Counted from the stretch's first letter, positions 37,394 through 48,350 are shown. The stretch: 64,000 bases of DNA from DATARH01 sp963789255 (GCA_963789255.1 CAWBJW010000002.1:1488001-1552000), one strand, 5' to 3'. The notes: generated by a model not told the origin, from the sequence alone. Numbers and translations are program-made.

Positions 37394-37978
37394 ATGGCCG
37401 ACAAGCTGGTCCCGACCCCGTCGCAGACGGTCGGACCGTTTTTTCACCTCGGTCTCGACCATCCGGCGTGGAACGACCTGGCCGCCGCCAACCCCGCGGG
37501 GGAGAAAATCGCGATCGAGGGGCGGGTCTTCGACGGCGACGGCATGCCGGTGCCGGACGCGCTCATCGAGCTGTGGCAGGCCAATGCCGCCGGCCGCTAC
37601 AACCACCCCGACGACCAGCAGACCGACAAGCCGCTCGACCCGCATTTCCGCGGCTTCGGCCGCGTCGCGACCGACGCCGAGGGACGCTTCCGCGTGGTGA
37701 CGATCAAGCCCGGCCCGGTCCCCGGCCGCGGCAATGCGCTGCAGGCGCCGCATATCAACATCGCGCTGTTCGCGCGCGGCCTCTTGAAGCATCTCTTTAC
37801 CCGGATCTATTTCGCCGACGAACCGGCCAACGCCGGCGACCCGCTGTTGTCGTCGATCGAGGACGAGGCGGCGCGCCAGAGCCTCCTGGCCCGCCGCGCC
37901 CAAGGCATCAGTCCGGCGCTCTACCGCTTCGACATCGTCCTCCAGGGCGACGGCGAGACCGCCTTCCTCGACATTTGA
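37394..37978 (+). CDS. pcaG: Protocatechuate 3,4-dioxygenase alpha subunit
   Basis: PcaG pairs with PcaH in the dioxygenase core. It starts MADKLVPTPSQTVGPFFHLGL, the standard alpha-subunit opening, and has IELWQANAAGRYNHPDDQ and QAPHINIALFARGLLKHLFTRIYF. As in other alpha subunits, the second iron-binding stretch differs from PcaH. ATG 37394 is chosen because family similarity begins there; the frame is open further upstream inside pcaH. Length is 194 residues. Confidence 0.93.
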   Translation: MADKLVPTPSQTVGPFFHLGLDHPAWNDLAAANPAGEKIAIEGRVFDGDGMPVPDALIELWQANAAGRYNHPDDQQTDKPLDPHFRGFGRVATDAEGRFRVVTIKPGPVPGRGNALQAPHINIALFARGLLKHLFTRIYFADEPANAGDPLLSSIEDEAARQSLLARRAQGISPALYRFDIVLQGDGETAFLDI

Positions 37979-38020
37979 GCCGCGCTCTTCCGCCGCAACT
38001 GATGCTGCACCCACCGAGGG

Positions 38021-38048
38021 TTGACAGCGCGAGCGGTGCGATTATATC
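38021..38048 (+). promoter_or_regulatory. Sigma-70-type promoter for katG
   Basis: TTGACA (38021-38026) and TATATC (38043-38048) are 16 bases apart, about 165 bases before the katG start. The -10 box runs directly into the palindrome at 38046-38066, so binding there would block RNA polymerase. Confidence 0.65.
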
Positions 38049-38066
38049 TTAGAATAATTCTAAGAT
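38046..38066. promoter_or_regulatory. Fur-family operator (Irr/ICE-like palindrome) overlapping the katG promoter
   Basis: ATCTTAGAA and TTCTAAGAT flank a three-base TAA centre, a perfect 9-bp palindrome. Its core TTAGAA-N3-TTCTAA matches the iron control element bound by Irr in alphaproteobacteria and is also close to PerR/Fur sites. Position over the -10 suggests repression of katG, relieved when heme/iron status or peroxide inactivates the regulator. Which Fur-family protein binds is inference. Confidence 0.65.
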
Positions 38067-38212
38067 GGCGGGCCGCTCTTTGCCTAACGCGGTGCAGATT
38101 GATCGAGCTCAATCTGCCGCCGATTTTAAACAGCGATGCTACCGCCATCGCTCGTGCGCGACCCTGCTTGATCCTTGAGCAGGAGAGAGCGGAACACGAT
38201 CGGAGAGAGAGC

Positions 38213-40391
<2,179 letters not shown>

Positions 40392-40402
40392 TCTCAGCGG
40401 AG

Positions 40403-40430
40403 CGGCGTTTCAAGACTATTTGAAACGCCG
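40403..40430 (+). terminator. Terminator-like hairpin after katG
   Basis: CGGCGTTTCAA and TTGAAACGCCG form a perfect 11-bp stem with a six-base loop, 12 bases after the katG stop. A short TTTT occurs about ten bases further on, so it may terminate weakly. Confidence 0.55.
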
Positions 40431-40517
40431 CCCACACGGTTTTCCTTCATGATCCGCTGGTCGCATCAGGACGCAAATCTGGCGGGTCCAGGGGCGGCGG
40501 CACGGCGATTGCCCTGG

Positions 40518-40537
40518 ATTCCCGCATGCGTGGGAAT
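40518..40537. repeat. Short near-palindrome (ATTCCCGCATGCGTGGGAAT)
   Basis: It is a member of a common intergenic repeat class (GATTCCCGC...GGGAATGAC). It sits between the convergent katG and SDR genes, and the rest of this 180-base space holds only the katG hairpin. Confidence 0.5.
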
Positions 40538-40573
40538 GACGAGCCCCGAGGGCATCCGTTGCGCGTCAGGCCG

Positions 40574-41323
40574 TCACAACAGCTGGCCGCCGTCGACCGA
40601 GATCGTCTGGCCGGTGACCCAGATGGCGAGCGGCGAGGCGAGGAAGACCACGACCTGCGCCACCTCCTCCGGCCGGCCGAGCCTGCCGAACGGGATGCTG
40701 CGCAGGATCGCACCGTAGAGCTGCGGGTTGCCGGTCTTGTGGCGTTCCCAGCTGCCGCCGGGGAACTCGATCGAGCCCGGCGCCACGCAGTTGACGCGGA
40801 TGCCCTGCGGCGCCAATGCTGCCGCCTCGCTCATCGTGTATTCGATGAGCGCCGCCTTGACCGCGCCATAGGGCGCGGTGCGGGCCGCCGCGCGCAAGCC
40901 CGAGATCGACGAGATGTTGACGATCGCGCCGGCCCCACTCTCCGTGAGAAACGGCACGGCCGCCCAGGTGGCGCGGACCGTGCCGAGCAGATCGACATCG
41001 ATGCTGCGCGCCCAGCCGGCCTCGTCGTTGCTGGTGCCGAACCCCGAGGCGTTGTTGACCAAAATGTCGATGCCGCCGAGCGCCTTGGCCGCCGCCGCGA
41101 TGTAAGCCGACAGCGCCGTTGCGTCGGCGACGTCGCAGGATTGGGCATGGGCCGCGACGCCGTGCTCGGCGATCTCGTCGCGCACCGGGGCCAGCGCCTC
41201 GGCGCCGCGCGCGCAGATCGACACCGCGGCCCCCGCCTCGGCACAGGCCAGCGCAATCGCCCGGCCAATTCCCCGGCTGCCGCCGGTAACCACCGCCCGC
41301 TTGCCCACAAGGTCGATCTTCAT
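40574..41323 (-). CDS. Short-chain dehydrogenase/reductase (SDR)
   Basis: This is an NAD(P)-dependent oxidoreductase of the classical SDR type, 249 residues. The cofactor motif is VVTGGSRGIGRAIA, followed by CDVAD and ILVNNASG. Catalytic residues are Ser in IVNISSISGL and the Tyr/Lys pair in APYGAVKAAL. It ends with SVDGGQLL, the usual SDR tail. It diverges from the TetR gene, which may control it. The substrate is unknown. Confidence 0.9.
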   Translation of the reverse strand: MKIDLVGKRAVVTGGSRGIGRAIALACAEAGAAVSICARGAEALAPVRDEIAEHGVAAHAQSCDVADATALSAYIAAAAKALGGIDILVNNASGFGTSNDEAGWARSIDVDLLGTVRATWAAVPFLTESGAGAIVNISSISGLRAAARTAPYGAVKAALIEYTMSEAAALAPQGIRVNCVAPGSIEFPGGSWERHKTGNPQLYGAILRSIPFGRLGRPEEVAQVVVFLASPLAIWVTGQTISVDGGQLL

Positions 41324-41476
41324 CTCCGCCGCACCCTTTCATCCAATTCGACCGATCGCCCGATCATGGCCGCGAACGCCGCCGCTGCCCAGCCCTACGC
41401 CGCGCGCAACAATACGGCACGGTTGCGTTTGCCTCGGCGGCAGCTAAGCTCAAGCGGTTGCGGCAGCGAGGCGGTA

Positions 41477-42140
41477 GTGCGAGCAGAAGCGCAACCAGGC
41501 CCGAAGGTTCGCCTGCGCGGCCACGGCGGCCGACCGTCGCGTCTCGAATCGGTGCAGCTCTCGGACCGCATCCTCAACGTCGCGACCGGGCTGTTTCTCG
41601 GTGATGGGTTCGGTGCGACCAGCATCGAGGCGGTAGCCAAACGCGCCGGCATCTCGAAGCGCACCTTCTATCATCGGTTTCGCGGCAAGGAACCGCTGTT
41701 CGAGGCCGTGGTGCGGCGGCTGATCGACAAGTGGACGCCGCCCTTCGATGCGGCTCTGCTCGAAGCGCCGAGCCTCGCCGACACATTGCGACGCACCGCC
41801 GAATACATGCTCGGCGCGGCGCTGACCGCGGAGGCGCTGGCGTTGCATCGCATGGCGATGGCCGAGGCGCCGCGCTTTCCCGGCCTCGCGCGCATTCTTC
41901 ACGATCTCGGCGGATCAGCCGGGATCGACCGGATCGCGCGGCATCTCGAACAGCGGATCGCCGGCGGCGAGCTCGAGGCCGATCGATCCGCATTTCGCCG
42001 CCGAGCAATTCATTATGATGGTGGTGACCGGACCGCGACGGCGAGCGCTGGGGCTCGGCGCGCCGCTCGGCCCGGCCGAGTTGCGCGGCTGGATCGATCG
42101 CACCATCACGCTTTTTCTCGAAGGCTGCCGCCGCGACTGA
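41477..42140 (+). CDS. TetR/AcrR family regulator, frameshift near 41985
   Basis: The N-terminal DNA-binding domain is clear: SDRILNVATGLFLGDGFGATSIEAVAKRAGISKRTFYHRFRGKEPLFEAV. The ligand-binding part is helical. Near 41985 the frame changes by one base, and the continuation FAAEQFIMMVVTGP and AELRGWIDRTITLFLEGC is a normal TetR C-terminus, ending at TGA 42138-42140. GTG 41477 is preferred (GAGG upstream), giving about 221 residues; ATG 41366 is also in frame. It lies divergent from the SDR gene and just upstream of the aminotransferase, either of which could be its target. Confidence 0.8.
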
Positions 42141-42202
42141 CCCGAGGCGCTTGGCCACGGCGGACGCCGGGCCTACAAGAGCACCCGAGAAGGGAGCCGG
42201 AG

Positions 42203-43582
42203 ATGCCCGACACGCTGACGACGAATTCGCCCATCATCGCCGCCTACCGCGCCGCGACCCCGGGCTCGGCGGCGCATGCGCTGCGCGCGGCGGAGCTGTT
42301 TCCCAGCGGGATCACCCACAATTCGCGCTACATCGAGCCGTACGGGCTCTACATCAACCGGGCGCTGGGCCCGCGCAAATGGGATGTCAACGGCTGCTGC
42401 TATGTCGATTATTTCGGCGGGCATGGCGCGCTGCTGCTCGGGCATTGCCATCCCCTGGTGATGGCGGCGGTGCATGCCCAGCTCGACCGCGGCACCCACT
42501 ACGGCGCGAGCCACGAGCTTGAGATCGAGTGGGCCGAGCGGGTCCGGGCGCTGATCCCCACGGCCGAGCGGGTGCGCTTCACCTCGTCGGGCACCGAGGC
42601 GACGCTGATGGCGGTGCGCCTGGCGCGCGCCTTCTCGGGCAAGCCCAAGCTGATCCGCTTCAACTATCATTTCCACGGCTGGCACGACCACATGACCTCA
42701 GGCCATAGCAACCATTTCGACGGGACGGCGACAACCGGCGTGCTCGATGCGGTCGCCGGGAACGTGTTGCTGTGCGACCAGAACGACGAGGCTGCCCTGG
42801 CGCGCCTCCTGGAACAGCACGACGACATCGCCGCCGCGATCGTCGAGCCGACCGGAGCCAATGGCGGCAAACTGCCGATCGACCCGAATTTTCTCCATGC
42901 GCTGCGTCGGTTGACGGCCGAGCATGGCGTCCTGTTGATTTTCGACGAGGTGGTCAACGGCTTCCGCGTCGCGCCGGGCGGGGCGCAGGAGGCCTATGGC
43001 ATCCGGCCCGACTTGACCACATTGGCAAAGATCCTTGCTGGCGGTTTGCCCGGCGGCGCGGTCACCGGGCGGAAGGACATCCTCGACCTGTTGGATTTCC
43101 AGGTCACCAAGGCGGCGGGCAAGGAGAAGATCGGCCATCCCGGCACCTTCAACGCCAACCCGCTCTCCGCCGCGGCGGGGATCGCGTGCCTGCGCATCGT
43201 TCGCGAGAGCGACGCCTGCGAGCGCGCCAACCGCTTTGGCGAGGATCTGCGCCGGCGGCTCAACGAGGTGTTCGAGGAGGAGCGGGTGCCGTGGGCGGCC
43301 TACGGCACCTTCTCCTCGCTCGAGCTGTTCACCAACCCCGAGCGCGCCGCGATCAAGCCGACCCGGTTCGACCCGCTAACGCAGCCCGTAGCCAGCCTCA
43401 AGGGCGAGCGCAACGCCGGGGTCGTGCACAAATTGCGGCTCGGCATGATGATCCACGGGGTCGATCTGAGCAGCCATCCCGGCGGCGTCATCTCGGCGAC
43501 GCATGGCGAGTTTGAGCTCGAAGATACGGTAGCGGCGATGCGCAATACGATGCGCATGCTGAAGGCGGAAGGCGAGCTGTAG
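42203..43582 (+). CDS. Class III aminotransferase (glutamate-1-semialdehyde aminomutase-like)
   Basis: This is a PLP enzyme of 459 residues. Visible are ELFPSGITHNSRYIEPYGLYI, YVDYFGGHGALLLGH, FTSSGTEATLMAVRLARAF (phosphate binding), LIFDEVVNGFR (Asp on the pyridine N) and the PLP lysine in TLAKILAGGLPGGAVTG. The pattern fits the aspartate-aminotransferase/HemL-like branch of class III, but the presence of a single-gene context with an SDR and TetR argues for a catabolic transaminase rather than tetrapyrrole HemL. GGGAGCCGGAG precedes ATG 42203. Confidence 0.85.
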   Translation: MPDTLTTNSPIIAAYRAATPGSAAHALRAAELFPSGITHNSRYIEPYGLYINRALGPRKWDVNGCCYVDYFGGHGALLLGHCHPLVMAAVHAQLDRGTHYGASHELEIEWAERVRALIPTAERVRFTSSGTEATLMAVRLARAFSGKPKLIRFNYHFHGWHDHMTSGHSNHFDGTATTGVLDAVAGNVLLCDQNDEAALARLLEQHDDIAAAIVEPTGANGGKLPIDPNFLHALRRLTAEHGVLLIFDEVVNGFRVAPGGAQEAYGIRPDLTTLAKILAGGLPGGAVTGRKDILDLLDFQVTKAAGKEKIGHPGTFNANPLSAAAGIACLRIVRESDACERANRFGEDLRRRLNEVFEEERVPWAAYGTFSSLELFTNPERAAIKPTRFDPLTQPVASLKGERNAGVVHKLRLGMMIHGVDLSSHPGGVISATHGEFELEDTVAAMRNTMRMLKAEGEL

Positions 43583-43598
43583 CCGCATCGCGGATTGA

Positions 43599-43612
43599 TT
43601 GACGTGAATCAA
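43599..43612 (+). promoter_or_regulatory. FNR/FixK/DNR-type binding site
   Basis: TTGAC-GTGA-ATCAA fits the consensus TTGAY-N4-RTCAA of the Crp/Fnr superfamily. Its centre (43605.5) is 41-42 bases before a start site predicted from TCTAGA at 43633-43638, the classic class II activator spacing. It is 54 bases before the unknown gene at 43667, which would then be induced under low oxygen or by NO. Confidence 0.6.
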
Positions 43613-43666
43613 GGCCGGGCGCGCCCATCGCGTCTAGAAGGCGGGTCTCGCCCCTGGCAAGGAGAT

Positions 43667-44305
43667 ATGCCCGTGACCGCCTTCACCTTTTCCGTCGAGC
43701 AGATCAGATCGGCCCCGCCCGAAGTGCGGCGCTGGGCCGTCAACGAAATCGCCCGCGCCCTCGGCGGCGTTGGCGCGGCGCAAGTCGAGGCGGCGGGGAA
43801 CGAGCCCGGTGAGGCGGAGCCGGTGGCGCTGGCGGCCTGCACGGTGCCGCAGGCGCTGCAGATTTTCGAGTTGATCGGCAATGATGCGATCGCCGGGCGA
43901 CTATTCTTCGAATTGGCGCGCGAGAGCCCGGTCAACAGCGGCCAGCCCGGGTTGCATGTGTTGCGCACGGCCGACCTGCTGCGCCATACCGGACTTGCCG
44001 GCAACGACAGCCTGCTCGCCGGCCTTGGCGTGATCGACCGCGCCTTCCGGCAGGTCTGTGGCGAGCGCATCGGCAGCCTGTTCGGCTTTGTCGATGCCGG
44101 TCATGTCTACATCCACCAGACCACCCAGACGAGCATCCGTCGGGTGTGGGAGGAGTTGGTTCGGGCCCGCGCCGCCGCCGAGCACCAGCCGCATTTCGAG
44201 GCCGTGCCGCGAACGGAGGGTTTCATCCCGCCGCATCTCGGACCGAGCGAGGACATCGCCGCACATGGCGCCCGGTCCCTGCCCGAAACCGACCCGCCGC
44301 TTTGA
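43667..44305 (+). CDS. Hypothetical protein (212 aa) behind an FNR-type site
   Basis: ATG 43667 follows GGAGAT. The product starts MPVTAFTFSVEQIRSAPPEVRRW and is soluble and mostly helical; the middle (VPQALQIFELIGNDAIAGRLFFELAR) and GLHVLRTADLLRHTGLAGNDSLLAGL are well ordered and look conserved. I recognise no domain, cofactor motif or signal peptide. The FNR/FixK-type site suggests a role in microaerobic or nitrosative conditions. The end overlaps the opposing lipoprotein frame by 83 bases. Confidence 0.65.
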   Translation: MPVTAFTFSVEQIRSAPPEVRRWAVNEIARALGGVGAAQVEAAGNEPGEAEPVALAACTVPQALQIFELIGNDAIAGRLFFELARESPVNSGQPGLHVLRTADLLRHTGLAGNDSLLAGLGVIDRAFRQVCGERIGSLFGFVDAGHVYIHQTTQTSIRRVWEELVRARAAAEHQPHFEAVPRTEGFIPPHLGPSEDIAAHGARSLPETDPPL

Positions 44306-44954
44306 GCATGTCGGGCCGCGGTTCTGTTACCGGGCCGCGCCAGGCCAGTGGTTGAGTTCGGGCGAGATCGACGACGTAGCCGGCGATCGTGGTCCCGACT
44401 TGCGCTGCGGCGTAATTGACGTCGTTACCATGCTGCACCGACACGTCGGCGAGCGGAGCGCGAGAAAGCCTCCTTGAATCGAGGTCGAACGTCGTCAGGC
44501 GCTGCGGCGCGGCTCCGGCCGACTGGTAAGCGACTTCGACCTCGACCGCGATGCTGGCGTTGCGCCGGCGATGGCCTTCGTAGATCCGCCGGAAGGCGCC
44601 GCTGACGATCAGCGCCTGTCCGCCGGGCTGCGGGGTCGCGCTGTCGGAGCTGATGGCGTCATAGCCCGACTTGCTCAGCTGCTGCGCGACCCGGTCGGCC
44701 AGGTTGAACGCGGCGGCGCGTCCGACCGCCTCGGCGCGCTGGCGCGCCGGTACGCCCGGCTCGCCGCGGTACAGCGAAAACCCAAAGCTCGGATCGAGGG
44801 CGATGATCCCGGGCGAGAAGGCGAATTCGCGCACGATGACCAGATTGGGATGATCAGGCGGGCCGGTCGTTTCGCGCTGCGGGACGCAGCCTGCCAGGAC
44901 GGCGAGGAGGAAGGCCGCAATCGCGGCGGTCGGGGCCGAGCGCATCAGGATCAT
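44223..44954 (-). CDS. Putative lipoprotein, DUF4410-like
   Basis: From ATG 44954 (or 44945) the product has a lipoprotein signal ending FLLAVLAGC. The mature part includes PNLVIVREFAFSPGIIALDPS, a stretch AAAFNLADRVAQQLSKSGYDA and QALIVSGAFRRIYEGHRRRNAS, resembling DUF4410 envelope proteins of unknown role. The C-terminal 30 residues run antisense over the neighbouring gene and look non-coding, so the true end may be earlier and hidden by a base error. It diverges from the putrescine-type transporter genes. Confidence 0.6.
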   Translation of the reverse strand: MILMRSAPTAAIAAFLLAVLAGCVPQRETTGPPDHPNLVIVREFAFSPGIIALDPSFGFSLYRGEPGVPARQRAEAVGRAAAFNLADRVAQQLSKSGYDAISSDSATPQPGGQALIVSGAFRRIYEGHRRRNASIAVEVEVAYQSAGAAPQRLTTFDLDSRRLSRAPLADVSVQHGNDVNYAAAQVGTTIAGYVVDLARTQPLAWRGPVTEPRPDMLKAAGRFRAGTGRHVRRCPRSVRDAAG

Positions 44955-45065
44955 TCGACGATAAACTGCGATTTTGCCAGGGCAACATAGCCGGAAAATG
45001 TCGGCAACCGAAACCTCTGCGCATTCGGCCCTCGCCGCATTGACAATCCGGCACATGGCTGTTGT

Positions 45066-46196
45066 ATGCGCGGCATGAGAACCCTGGCGATGGCCGTCCG
45101 GTTATGCCTGATCGCGCTTGCCTTGGCGGTCCTGCCGCCCGGCGCGCGGGGCGAAGAACCGCTGCTCCACATCTACAACTGGTCGGATTACATCGCTCCC
45201 GATACGGTCGCCAATTTCGAGAAGGAGACCGGGATCGCCGTTACCTATGATGTCTACGACAGCAACGAGGTGCTCGAAGCCAAGCTGCTCGCCGGACACT
45301 CCGGGTATGACGTCGTCGTGCCTTCGGCCAGCCCCTACCTGGCGCGCGAAATTGCGGCCGGCGCCTTGCTGCCGCTCGACAAGGCGAAATTGCCCAATCT
45401 GAAGAACCTCGATCCGCGCCTTTTGGCGCTCGCTGCAACCGCCGACCCCGGCAATGCCTATGGCGTACCCTATCTGTGGAGCGTGACCGGGATCGGCTAC
45501 AATGTCGCGATGCTGGAGCGCGCCCTGGGAGGACCGGCGGGGCAGGCGGTGCCGCGCGACAGCCTCGCCCTGCTGTTCGATCCGACGCTCGCGAAAAAGC
45601 TCGCCGGCTGCGGCATCGAGCTGCTCGATACGCCACAGGAGGTGATCCCGGCGGCGCTTGCCTATCTCGGCATCGACCCGCGGAGCCACGATCTCGCCGA
45701 CCTCGACCGGGCGGTGGCGCTGCTCGACCGCATCCGCCCCTATGTGCGCAAGTTCCACTCGTCGCAATACATCAACGACCTCGCCTCGGGCGACATCTGC
45801 ATCGCCCTCGGTTATTCGGGCGATGTGATCCAGGCGCGCGACCGGGCGCGCGAAGCCGGGAGCCCGGTCGAGATCGCCTTCCGCGTGCCGCGCGAGGGGG
45901 CGCAGATGGCGATCGACATGCTCGCCATCCCCGCCGATGCGCCGCACCCCGACAACGCGCATCGTTTCATCGACTACATCTTGCGCCCTGATGTCATCGC
46001 GGCCATTACCAACGCGGTTTCCTATCCGAACCCCAACCTGGCGGCGATCCCGTTCGTCAAACCGCAGATCCGCGACGATCCCGGGATCTATCCGCCGGAT
46101 GCGGTGCGCCGGCTGTTCTACCTGCCCGAGGCAGCGCCGCGCGCCTACGAGCGCCTTCGGATGCGCGCCTGGAACCGGATGAAATCGGGCTGCTGA
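45066..46196 (+). CDS. potF: Periplasmic polyamine-binding protein (PotF/PotD-like)
   Basis: This captures putrescine or spermidine for an ABC importer. The signal peptide covers about residues 1-30 (LCLIALALAVLPPGARG). The mature protein opens LLHIYNWSDYIAPDTVANFEKETG, the hallmark of the family, with VPYLWSVTGIGYNV and GYSGDVIQARDRA lining the binding cleft. Length is 376 residues. It is eight bases before the ATPase gene; the F-G-H-I gene order favours the putrescine-type PotFGHI system, though substrate is not certain. Confidence 0.9.
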   Translation: MRGMRTLAMAVRLCLIALALAVLPPGARGEEPLLHIYNWSDYIAPDTVANFEKETGIAVTYDVYDSNEVLEAKLLAGHSGYDVVVPSASPYLAREIAAGALLPLDKAKLPNLKNLDPRLLALAATADPGNAYGVPYLWSVTGIGYNVAMLERALGGPAGQAVPRDSLALLFDPTLAKKLAGCGIELLDTPQEVIPAALAYLGIDPRSHDLADLDRAVALLDRIRPYVRKFHSSQYINDLASGDICIALGYSGDVIQARDRAREAGSPVEIAFRVPREGAQMAIDMLAIPADAPHPDNAHRFIDYILRPDVIAAITNAVSYPNPNLAAIPFVKPQIRDDPGIYPPDAVRRLFYLPEAAPRAYERLRMRAWNRMKSGC

Positions 46197-46203
46197 GCCG
46201 GTC

Positions 46204-47275
46204 ATGGCGCTGCTCGAGGTCATCGCCGCCAGCAAGCGCTTCGCCGCGACCGCGGCGGTCGACGAGGTGTCGCTGAACGTAGAGCGGGGCGAATTCTTCG
46301 CGCTGCTCGGCCCCTCCGGCTGCGGCAAGACGACGTTGCTGCGCCTCATCGCCGGCTTCGAGACGCCGGACAGCGGCCATATCCTCATCGACGGCGTCGA
46401 GATGACCGCCGTGCCGCCCTATGCCCGGCCGGTCAACATGATGTTCCAGTCCTACGCGCTGTTCCCCCATCTCGATGTCGCCGGCAATGTCGCCTTCGGG
46501 CTCAAGCAGGAGGGGATGGAGCGCCGCCGCCGCGATTCGCGGGTCGCCGAGATGCTGGCATTGGTGCAGATGTCGGACTATGCGCGCCGCCGGCCGCACG
46601 AATTGTCCGGCGGACAGAAGCAGCGCGTCGCGCTCGCCCGCGCGCTCGCCAGGATGCCGAAGCTGCTGCTGCTCGACGAGCCGCTCGCCGCGCTCGACCG
46701 CAAATTGCGCGAGGAGACGCGGCTCGAACTGACCGGCATCCAGGCGCGGATCGGCACCACCTTTCTGATCGTCACCCACGACCAGGACGAGGCGCTTGGC
46801 CTCGCCTCGCGGATTGCGGTGATGAATGCCGGCCGCCTCGCGCAGATCGGCCCGCCCTCTGAGATCTACGAGCGGCCCAATTCGCGCTTCGTCGCCGATT
46901 TTGTCGGCGCGGTTAACCTCTTCGAGGGCGCGCTGGTCGCCGGCCGCAACGCCCCCTGCCTGACGATCGCCGGCGCCGAACAGCCGGTCCCGTTGCCGCA
47001 GTCTGCCGGCCGGCTTGGCGTCCGGCGCCCGACTGGCCCTGGCGCTGCGCCCGGAAAAGCTGCGTCTGTCGGCGCAGCGCCCCGAGGGCTTCGCGCTCGC
47101 CGCCACGATTGCCACGATCGGCTACCAGGGCGAGCAGTCGACGATCCATCTGATGACAAAGGCGGGTCTGAGGTTGCGGGCCCATCTGCCGAGCGCGGCG
47201 GCATCCTGCCTCGCCGGCGGCGCCGCGGTGTGGGCCAGCTGGGCGCCAGACGACGGGGTGGTGCTGACCCGATGA
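46204..47275 (+). CDS. potG: Polyamine ABC transporter ATP-binding protein, frameshift near 47020
   Basis: The ATPase has Walker A GPSGCGKTTLLRL, the PotA/PotG-like PVNMMFQSYALFPHL, signature LSGGQKQRVALARAL, Walker B LLLLDEPLAALD and the switch His in LIVTHDQDEALGLA. The C-terminal TOBE domain lies in another frame: after QSAGRL the shift near 47020 leads to ARLALALRPEKLRLSA, ending DDGVVLTR at 47275. Joined length is about 356 residues, as normal. Downstream, a 190-base repeat region separates it from the permease genes. Confidence 0.9.
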
Positions 47276-47320
47276 GCAGGCCGCCGAGATTGCTTCGCTG
47301 CTCTGTTGCTCTCCATTACT

Positions 47321-47454
47321 CCCTCTCCGCCCCGGGGGGCGGAGAGGGCTGGGGTGAGGTGGGGGATTCCAGAGTGCCTGCCTTGGACACCCACCTCATC
47401 CTCCCACGCCTTCGGCGCGGGCCCCTCCCTCTCCCCCCTGACGGGCGGAGAGGG
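47321..47454. repeat. Intergenic inverted repeats inside the polyamine transporter operon
   Basis: CCCTCTCCGCCCC (47321-47333) pairs with GGGGCGGAGAGGG (47336-47348), and CCCTCTCC (47427-47434) with GGAGAGGG (47447-47454). This is the same repeat family as at 2407 and 8914. It splits the operon between the ATPase and the first permease gene, and could lower expression of the genes after it. Confidence 0.75.
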
Positions 47455-47468
47455 AAAATCGTGTGCCA

Positions 47469-48350
47469 ATGACCGGCCTTGGCATCTGGGGAAGGCGGGC
47501 GCTGATCGGGGTGCCGTTCCTCTGGCTCGCGGTATTTTTTCTGCTGCCGCTCGTTATCGTAGCCGGGATCAGCTTTGCCGAGAGCGCCGATGCGATCCCG
47601 CCCTTCGAGCCGCTGCTCGGCCTGACATCGGCGGGGATCGAGAGCCACGCGACCTTGGCCAATTACCGCGACCTCGCGGAAGGCTGCCTCAGGGTCTACA
47701 CGAATTCGCTCGGCAATGCCGCGCTGGCGACCCTCTTATGCCTCGTCATCGGCTACCCGGTCGCCTTCGCCATTGCCCGCGCCCCGGGCGTATGGCGCCA
47801 TCTGCTGCTGTTTCTGGTCATGCTGCCGTTCTGGACCAGCTTTCTGATCCGGGCTTATGCCTGGATCGCGCTGCTGCAGCCAAGCGGCCTGATCAACCGT
47901 TTGCTCCTCGCCACGGGGCTGGTCGAGGCGCCAATACCGCTGCTCTACAACGGCTTTTCGCTCGAGCTGGGACTGGTCTATTCCTATCTGCCGTTCATGA
48001 TCCTGCCGCTTTACGGGAGCCTCTTGCGGCTCGACGAGAGCCTTATCGAAGCCGCTGCCGATCTCGGCGCGCCGCCGTGGCGGGTGTTCCTTGGCGTGAT
48101 CCTGCCCCTGACGTTGCCTGGCATCGCCGCCGGCATGCTGCTGGTCTTCATACCCGCGGTCGGGGAGTTCGTCATCCCCGACCTGTTGGGCGGGCCTGAC
48201 ACGCTGATGGTCGGCAAGCTGTTGTGGCAGGAGTTCTTCGACAATGTCGATTGGCCGGCCGCTTCCGCCATCGCCATAGCCCTCGTTGCCGTGTTGACGC
48301 TGCCGCTGCTGGTCGCGCAGCGCCTTGTCGCACGCCAGGAGGGAGCATGA
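47469..48350 (+). CDS. potH: Polyamine ABC transporter permease (PotH/PotB-like)
   Basis: An inner-membrane subunit with about six helices. FLWLAVFFLLPLVIVAGISFAE is the first helix; YPVAFAIARAPGVWRHLLLFLVMLPFWTSFLIRAYAW is the typical polyamine permease core, and EAAADLGAPPWRVFLGVILPL is the ATPase-contact loop. ATG 47469 is used, with GTG 47463 also in frame. Its stop overlaps the next permease start (ATGA). Confidence 0.9.
   Translation: MTGLGIWGRRALIGVPFLWLAVFFLLPLVIVAGISFAESADAIPPFEPLLGLTSAGIESHATLANYRDLAEGCLRVYTNSLGNAALATLLCLVIGYPVAFAIARAPGVWRHLLLFLVMLPFWTSFLIRAYAWIALLQPSGLINRLLLATGLVEAPIPLLYNGFSLELGLVYSYLPFMILPLYGSLLRLDESLIEAAADLGAPPWRVFLGVILPLTLPGIAAGMLLVFIPAVGEFVIPDLLGGPDTLMVGKLLWQEFFDNVDWPAASAIAIALVAVLTLPLLVAQRLVARQEGA

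Noticed and set aside
40526..41365. Long plus-strand frame antisense to the SDR gene, leading into TetR and the aminotransferase
   Set aside because: It has no family similarity in this part and mirrors the high-GC codon pattern of the SDR gene.
42203..43582. Assignment as hemL (tetrapyrrole synthesis)
   Set aside because: Similarity is to the wider class III family, and the context (SDR, TetR) is catabolic; the sequence alone does not justify hemL.
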